From Monoraphidium neglectum (Eukaryota; Chlorophyta; Chlorophyceae; Sphaeropleales; Selenastraceae), in assembly GCF_000611645.1 (NCBI RefSeq), contig NW_014012085.1, forward strand, positions 2,198-13,705: a stretch of DNA of 11,508 nt, written 5' to 3'. The notes under the pieces are model-generated. The model worked only from the letters and a program-made list of their open reading frames with translations, made no database searches and was not told the origin of the DNA. The position numbers were made by a program, and so were the translations under genes. Of the stretch, positions 8,401-11,508 are shown piece by piece (the stretch's first letter is position 1; each line of letters starts with the position of its first letter).

Positions 8401-9505
8401 GACAGCAGCCCCCGCTTCACCCTGACTCTCTCAAACCGTGTCTGCGCAGGCTGCCAGGGCACGCCACTGCCGGCGGGCGGCTGCTGCCCATTAGGGACAA
8501 CGGTGTGTGGCAATTGGGGCTGCTGCCAACCCGGCCAAAACTGCCAGAACGGGATGTGAGTGTTCCTTGCTGCAGCTTGGGAGCAGGGACACAGGGGAGG
8601 GGGCGCCGCGGGCTCTGCAACAGCAGGGGGAATGACGGAAATGACGGAAATGCATGGGATGCGTCAAGGCGCCAACCAGGGGTTGTGTCTACGGGTGATC
8701 AGGGAAAGAGCTGCAAGGGGCGTCCGCAGCCGCGTCCTGCATGGTCCTCTTGGCTCTGCGTCACAAGGGTCTCGCCGCACCCGCCTGCCGCCGCACGCCG
8801 GCAGGTGCTGCTCGGGCACCGTCTGCGGCACGCAATGCTGTGAGTCGCGCCGCGCCGCGGGCCCCGGCCGGTCGCGCTGGGTGCTGCCAGAGGCCACACA
8901 GACTGTAGCCGCAGGCACTGCAGCGAGACCTCTGCCGCGCCGTCAGCTGCGGCCCTTGCGCAGGACCAACCCTCGGAGACTCATCAAATTCACCTCGGCC
9001 GCCATACATTACACCAGATCACATTGCACCACTGTGCCCTTTGTCCCGTGCAACGTCATCCGCAGGCTCACGTGGGCAGACCTGCAACTTCAACAACATG
9101 TGTTCTTGGGGCCCCTGGGGGCGTGTGGCGCCGGCAACACACCCGTGGCAGCACCTGGGGCCTGCAAACCAGCCCTGGCAGCACCCAGAGCCTGAAAACC
9201 ACCCGTGGCGGCAGCCAGCGCCGGAGAATCACCCCTGGCAGCATCCGGGGCCCACCAACAACCCCTGGCAGCACCAGGAGCCTGCATTTCATCCACAGCC
9301 CCACCCAGCGCCTGCATATCACCCCCAACCGCACCCTGCGCCTGCATACCATCCTCAACCGCGTCCTACGCCTGCATATCACCCCCAACCGCGCCCTGCG
9401 CCTGCGTACCACCCCCAACCGCGCCCTGCGCCTGCATACCACCCCCAACCGCACCCGGCAGCTCCCCACCCTCAAGCCGGCCCCCGTCCTCGGGGCCGAG
9501 GCTGA
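4218..9505 (+). CDS. Gene 2: secreted cysteine-rich CC-ladder protein with a decapeptide-repeat tail, 15 exons, complete
   Basis: Exons: 4218-4326, 4471-4600, 4810-5100, 5453-5638, 6049-6128, 6322-6433, 6619-6759, 7084-7132, 7286-7388, 7610-7681, 7846-7890, 8144-8200, 8450-8555, 8805-8839 and 9066-9505 (stop TGA 9503-9505). The sum is 1956 nt, exactly 652 codons. Approximate residues: signal peptide 1-36; Cys module 37-80; Pro/Gly linker exon 80-177; CC ladder 177-510; Trp/Gly hinge 511-528; eleven decapeptides 529-638; basic tail 639-651. I count about 97 Cys (15%), mostly as adjacent pairs in CC-x5-C-x3-4 units. Thirteen introns are GT-AG and one is GC-AG. It aligns exon by exon with gene 1 upstream but has five more introns and an unrelated tail. 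Seen: frame, Cys pattern, repeats. Inferred: export and an extracellular or cell-wall role with many disulphides. I recognise no named family, and no enzyme motif is visible. The start at 4218 could instead be 4284. Confidence 0.88.
4471..4600 (+). other. Gene 2 exon 2: N-terminal Cys module
   Basis: This exon reads AGSCAVEASC, CPFGTSCDVLTGTCC, then SGCCNPSHVCGSAC (last Cys split by the intron). It has the CC-pair style but more irregular spacing than the later ladder. It should be the first mature segment after signal cleavage. The gene 1 counterpart must lie left of the window. The donor is CTG^GTGAGA, phase 2, and reading through it hits TGA at once. Confidence 0.82.
4601..4809 (+). other. 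Gene 2 intron 2 with competing 3' splice sites
   Basis: This phase 2 intron starts GTGAGA. Two candidate acceptors lie 16 bases apart, at 4809 and 4825. Frame and gene 1 homology select the first. Use of the second removes 16 bases and creates a stop at the junction, so it would be a null product. Confidence 0.6.
4810..5100 (+). other. Gene 2 exon 3: Pro-rich and poly-Gly linker between Cys clusters
   Basis: This exon reads CLPPQMCFGGQC, then VPPPPDPNAP and a second PPPP, a glycine run of about 13 residues broken by one Ser (GGC/GGG codons near 4918-4963), then TCTCFDGQSCLDSGRCC. The acceptor CAG at 4807-4809 keeps frame. The stronger-looking pyrimidine tract and AG at 4824-4825 would shift the frame, and the resulting TG+A codon would be a stop. 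Gene 1 has the same two Cys ends but no glycine run, so the spacer varies in length while the Cys ends are fixed, as expected of a flexible hinge. Pherophorin-type wall proteins also have polyproline spacers, but I see no pherophorin domain. Confidence 0.85.
5341..5428 (+). repeat. CA/CG dinucleotide microsatellite in gene 2 intron 3
   Basis: About 90 bases of alternating purine/pyrimidine, mostly CA with some CG and TA steps, including a pure CA run at about 5406-5428. It ends about 25 bases before the acceptor at 5452. It explains long open frames of Val-Cys or His-Thr on either strand, which are not genes. Alternating CA/CG can adopt left-handed DNA, and the closeness to the acceptor could matter for splicing; both points are inference. 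Confidence 0.95.
5453..8839 (+). other. Gene 2 exons 4-14: the CC-ladder region
   Basis: Eleven exons (35-186 nt) encode a nearly uninterrupted ladder, for example CCNVAQQCGQQCC, CCGKAQICGSQCC, CCSGGQACVSGQCC and CCQPGQNCQNGMCC. The common unit is CC, five residues usually containing Gly, Cys, then three or four residues often ending Gly-Gln or Asn-Gly before the next CC. Longer variants contain LPGGGCC, LPTGGCC or PLPAGGCC. Every junction was checked against gene 1 in sequence and phase. Exon phases run 2,2,1,2,2,0,1,1,1,1,2,1 from intron 3 to intron 14. The 35-nt exon at 8805-8839 and the 45-nt exon at 7846-7890 are micro-exons that gene finders may miss. Confidence 0.85.
6129..6321 (+). 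other. Gene 2 intron 5: GC-AG intron
   Basis: The 5' splice site is ACAG^GCAAGC instead of GT. No GT nearby keeps frame, whereas GC at 6129 joins G to GC at 6322, giving CDPFTGQCC. The homologous gene 1 junction (883/1094, CDAITGACC) has a normal GTGCGC donor at the same codon and phase. CAG/GCAAG matches the known consensus of GC-AG introns, where strong exon pairing compensates for the C. Confidence 0.85.
9066..9505 (+). other. Gene 2 last exon: final Cys residues, Trp/Gly hinge and decapeptide tail
   Basis: After the last split Cys the exon reads SRGQTCNFNNMC, then SWGPWGRVAP, then the repeat array, and ends PHPQAGPRPRGRG. The N-terminal part matches gene 1 (SGGQICGNGGFC followed by Trp/Gly), so the array was added or expanded in gene 2, or lost from gene 1. 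There are no Cys after residue 516 or so. The tail is rich in His, Pro, Gln, Trp and Tyr, suggesting an extended chain with possible metal, polysaccharide or cross-linking contacts. Confidence 0.88.
9134..9463 (+). repeat. Eleven in-frame 30-bp repeats (decapeptide array)
   Basis: The array is exactly 330 bases with no indels. The first five units follow xNxPWQHxxP (for example ENHPWQHPGP); the last six follow AYHPQPHPAP or AYHPQPRPAP, with small changes. Pro at positions 4 and 10 is almost constant, and the two classes differ mainly at positions 5-6 (Trp-Gln against Gln-Pro). The second class is nearly identical at DNA level, so it expanded more recently. Confidence 0.95.
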
Positions 9506-9748
9506 TAGGGCCGGCCGCATGCGGCGCAGGGCTTCGGCACGCTGTGAATGCTGCCTCGAGCGTTGTTCGTGCCGGCGAGGCGCATGCTCGTCCCCCAGGC
9601 GACGCGATGCTGGGGCGCAGCATGCACGTGCACCAACTCACACCAGCGAGCCTCCCGCCGGCACTTCGCCCGGCCGGTGCAGCAGGTGCGCCGCTTCACT
9701 CAGTCGCGCTCAAAACGTTCCCACCGCCAGCAAGCATGAGGGCCACGC

Positions 9749-9798
9749 GTGACAGTGTCACCGCCCTCGCCTTGGGCGGCGCTGCGTGACGGCGTCAC
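9749..9798 (+). repeat. Cluster of three small inverted repeats in the gene 2 3' UTR
   Basis: Three perfect hairpins lie in a row: GTGAC-AGT-GTCAC (9749-9761), CCGCCC-TCGCCTT-GGGCGG (9761-9779) and GTGAC-GGC-GTCAC (9786-9798). The outer two have identical arms, so alternative pairing is also possible. The function is unknown; it could be an RNA structure or incidental in GC-rich sequence. Confidence 0.5.
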
Positions 9799-10277
9799 TG
9801 GCCTCGCCAAGGCTGTGCATGTGGTTGCTGACCTGGCACTGCTCAGGCAGCGACAGCTCTGGACGGCCAGGTCACACGTTTTAACGCACAGGCTTTGCCT
9901 GGGGTGCTGTTTGGTATTGTTGCAATCAAAAGCCTTGCCTGAGTGCCCAGGTTTACTGCAGCTGCGGTCCTCTGCTCATGTCACCGACTGATTGAACGTT
10001 GCTTTCCCTGGTGGGCGGGCAGCATGACGCCCCAGCCCAGTTGGCCCGCGCCCCTGCATATCCGCGGCTCGGCAGGCGGCCAGTGGCCGCCGCGACGGGG
10101 CGCCTTGCAAAGGTTTGGTTGAATATTGTTTGATGGCATCTCCCTTGGACGCACTGCGGTTGGCAACAAATGCAAAGCAGACGTCGCAACAGCCACCGGT
10201 GAGCCCTTGCCCACATAAACGTATAAGACTGAAAAGCACGCACGTGTGCAACAAGCCCCTTGCCACTCGGTTTTTGA

Positions 10278-10282
10278 TGTAA
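10278..10282 (+). terminator. Probable polyadenylation signal TGTAA of gene 2
   Basis: This is the first TGTAA after the gene 2 stop, followed by A/T-rich sequence. It is paired with an opposite-strand TGTAA at 10515-10511, as expected at the meeting point of two convergent genes. Confidence 0.55.
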
Positions 10283-10305
10283 AATTCTTTAGTCACCACC
10301 TGTTG

Positions 10306-10490
10306 GCAGCTCGCTTTTTGAATGTCGAGATACCCCTGCTGTGGTGCGTTTCTTCGTTGATCTGGACCCATGGCTCTAGGTTGTCCCATCATGCTCGTCG
10401 GCTTTCAGATCACGGTATGCCAGGCCACAAGATCACCGACATCATCTCTTGCCTGATGCAGCACATGTTGACCTGGTCAGCAGGTGTGTG
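10306..10490. other. Short intergenic spacer between convergent genes
   Basis: About 190 bases lie between the inferred 3' ends of gene 2 (+) and gene 3 (-). I see no gene or repeat here. Confidence 0.4.
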
Positions 10491-11077
10491 TCGATGGATT
10501 TGATTGGGGTTTACATGGGCTCGGATCACATACATGCACCTCATCCCTAAATGCCTGCAGTTGCATGGTCGGCGCGCAAGGTGCAATAAGGGGGCGAGGC
10601 GCGCGCGCTGCGCGCTGGCAAAATGCAATGCATCACGAGGGGCGGTGGTTGGTTTGAAGACAAGCCTGGGGAGCAGAGCGACAGCCCTCGCGTGGGGTTC
10701 GGCGGCCTGCGCTACAGCTAAGGTGCCCGCAAAGCTTGTCGTTGCAGGGGGGACGCGGGCCGGGGATTATGAAGCTGCTGCTACCGTGAAACAGGGGAGA
10801 CTGCAGGGCGCCTCAAAGGGCGCCCCCGCGGCCTAGCAAAACGCGCGGCGTGCGAAGGATGTGGGCTGGAGATGAGGAGGTGTTTCGTTGCAGGGGGTGC
10901 GGCGCGCTGGCGCTGCGTTGACGGAAGTAAGTGACCGCGTGCTGTTTTGCTGTGCTGCCCTGCTGGCTGTGCGCACTGTGGGCCGGCACGCGCGGCCCGC
11001 ACGGCGCAAAAAGCAAGTGGCGAATATTGTGTGTGCCCGGGGGCGCAGGCGTCGCACCGGGCGCCTGCCCCGTGGCC
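10491..11077 (-). other. Gene 3 3' UTR
   Basis: GC-rich sequence after the gene 3 stop with no convincing exon on either strand. It contains a strong inverted repeat at 10806-10825 (GGGCGCC, six-base loop, GGCGCCC), which would form a hairpin in the transcript. Short open frames here are typical of stop-poor GC-rich DNA. Confidence 0.45.
10511..10515 (-). terminator. Probable polyadenylation signal TGTAA of gene 3 (minus strand)
   Basis: Plus-strand TTACA reads TGTAA on the minus strand, about 560 nt after the gene 3 stop. I saw no other minus-strand copy between the stop and this point. Confidence 0.5.
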
Positions 11078-11508
11078 CTACGGCCCCGGCGGCGGGATGG
11101 GGCGCCCGCGGCCGCACGTGAAGCCCTTCGTGCCGTCCGGCATGCGGGGCGTCCTCACTTGCTCGTGGTGCTCCCCCACGCCGCCCAGGCCGCGCATCGG
11201 GCTGCCGCCGGCCGCCCTGGGGCTACCAGCCAGGTAGGACGCCCGCCCAGGGCTCGAGCTAAGCTGCGCCTCGCCGCCAGAGGACGGCGGCCGCGGGCCC
11301 AGCGCGCCGGCGGCCTTCGCGGCCGTGGATTGCGCACGGAACTCGGGCGTCGCCGCAGCCCACGCGGCGTAGTCTTTCTTTTTGGTGCCCTTCTCTTGCT
11401 GCTGCTGCTGGTTGTGCTGCTGTGAGTGGTGGCCGTGGCTGTGGCCGTCGGAGGAGCCCTGCTGCTGCCTGCCGCGCGCGCCGCCGCCGCCGCCGCCGCC
11501 GCCGCGCC
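11078..11508 (-). CDS. Gene 3: C-terminal part of an RNA-binding-type protein ending in a SUZ-C motif (LARP6-like or R3H/SUZ)
   Basis: Read on the minus strand from the window edge (first full codon at 11506), one frame is open for 142 codons to TAG at 11080-11078. It begins with a glycine run (GGC repeats), then HSHGHH and a Gln-rich stretch, KKKDYAAWAAATPEF, a low-complexity Ser/Gly/Ala region, and ends RTPRMPDGTKGFTCGRGRP followed by IPPPGP. The final motif (11155-11099) matches the SUZ-C pattern, PR.PDGT+GF..GRG at the extreme C-terminus, found in plant LARP6 proteins and some R3H/SUZ proteins, which bind RNA. The La, RRM or R3H part would lie to the right, outside the window. Family choice (LARP6 or another SUZ-C protein) is inference. 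An exon start near 11435 (TCACAG before CAG codons) is possible, in which case the glycine run is intronic. Confidence 0.7.
   Translation of the reverse strand, partial: RGGGGGGGGARGRQQQGSSDGHSHGHHSQQHNQQQQQEKGTKKKDYAAWAAATPEFRAQSTAAKAAGALGPRPPSSGGEAQLSSSPGRASYLAGSPRAAGGSPMRGLGGVGEHHEQVRTPRMPDGTKGFTCGRGRPIPPPGP

Larger units (their letters stand above)
9506..10305 (+). other. Gene 2 3' UTR
   Basis: This stretch holds no exon-like Cys pattern and no supported ORF on either strand. It begins GC-rich with several inverted repeats (9749-9798) and turns more AT-balanced after about 9890. The first TGTAA after the stop is at 10278, implying a 3' UTR of about 790 nt, long but normal for chlorophytes. 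The end is estimated from that signal. Confidence 0.55.

Noticed and set aside
8324..8449. An extra exon after the acceptor-like CTTGCAG at 8324
   Set aside because: The frame has no CC pattern, no in-phase donor was found, and direct joining of 8200 to 8450 restores the sequence found in gene 1.
8632..8652. Tandem ATGACGGAA repeats in gene 2 intron 13
   Set aside because: Only about two copies and intronic; too short to call a meaningful repeat.
9134..9463. CRISPR array or satellite DNA
   Set aside because: The 30-bp units are contiguous without spacers, strictly in frame and followed by a stop, so they are protein-coding tandem repeats in a eukaryotic gene.
9041..9505. A separate single-exon gene for the repeat tail, starting at ATG 9041
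   Set aside because: Acceptor CCGCAG at 9065 in the right phase, and homology with the last gene 1 exon, show it is the last exon of gene 2. The ATG is in intron sequence.
10931..11425. A 164-codon plus-strand open frame
   Set aside because: It is antisense to the SUZ-C-containing minus-strand frame and has a composition typical of a GC-rich shadow, ending in poly-Leu from CTG repeats.

Overview
The window looks like nuclear DNA of a GC-rich green alga (chlorophyte). The evidence is a set of many small coding exons joined by GTGAG...CAG introns of roughly 140-410 bases, TGTAA sequences (the usual chlorophyte polyadenylation signal) at plausible distances after stop codons, and abundant simple repeats in non-coding DNA. 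Nothing in it looks bacterial, viral or transposon-like. I cannot name the species.

Layout. (1) Positions 71-3134, + strand: the 3' eight exons of a gene (gene 1) for a very cysteine-rich protein. Its 5' end lies left of the window. Its 3' UTR holds a CAG-rich tract and ends near the TGTAA at 3654. (2) Positions about 3680-4217: intergenic DNA, with no gene seen. (3) Positions 4218-9505, + strand: a complete 15-exon paralogue (gene 2). My hand-spliced model closes exactly in frame at 1956 nt, or 651 residues. It consists of a signal peptide, a Cys-rich N-terminal module, a Pro/Gly linker, about 330 residues of a 'CC-x5-C-x3-4' ladder, and a tail of eleven decapeptides rich in His, Pro, Trp and Tyr. 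Its 3' UTR probably ends near the TGTAA at 10278. (4) Positions 11508-11078, minus strand: the C-terminal coding part of a convergent third gene. It ends in a SUZ-C-type motif (PRMPDGTKGF..GRGRP) like that of plant LARP6 and R3H/SUZ RNA-binding proteins, and a minus-strand TGTAA lies at 10515-10511.

Genes 1 and 2 are a tandem duplicate pair that aligns exon by exon over almost their whole length. Both appear to encode secreted or cell-wall proteins of a repeat family I do not recognise. They differ in three ways: gene 2 has five extra introns, all in or directly before Cys-Cys codon pairs; gene 2 has one GC-AG intron where gene 1 has GT-AG; and the C-terminal tails are unrelated (Gly/Trp-rich in gene 1, decapeptide array in gene 2). 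The third gene is functionally separate. All splice junctions were inferred by eye from reading frame, GT/GC-AG signals and paralogue alignment, with no transcript evidence.
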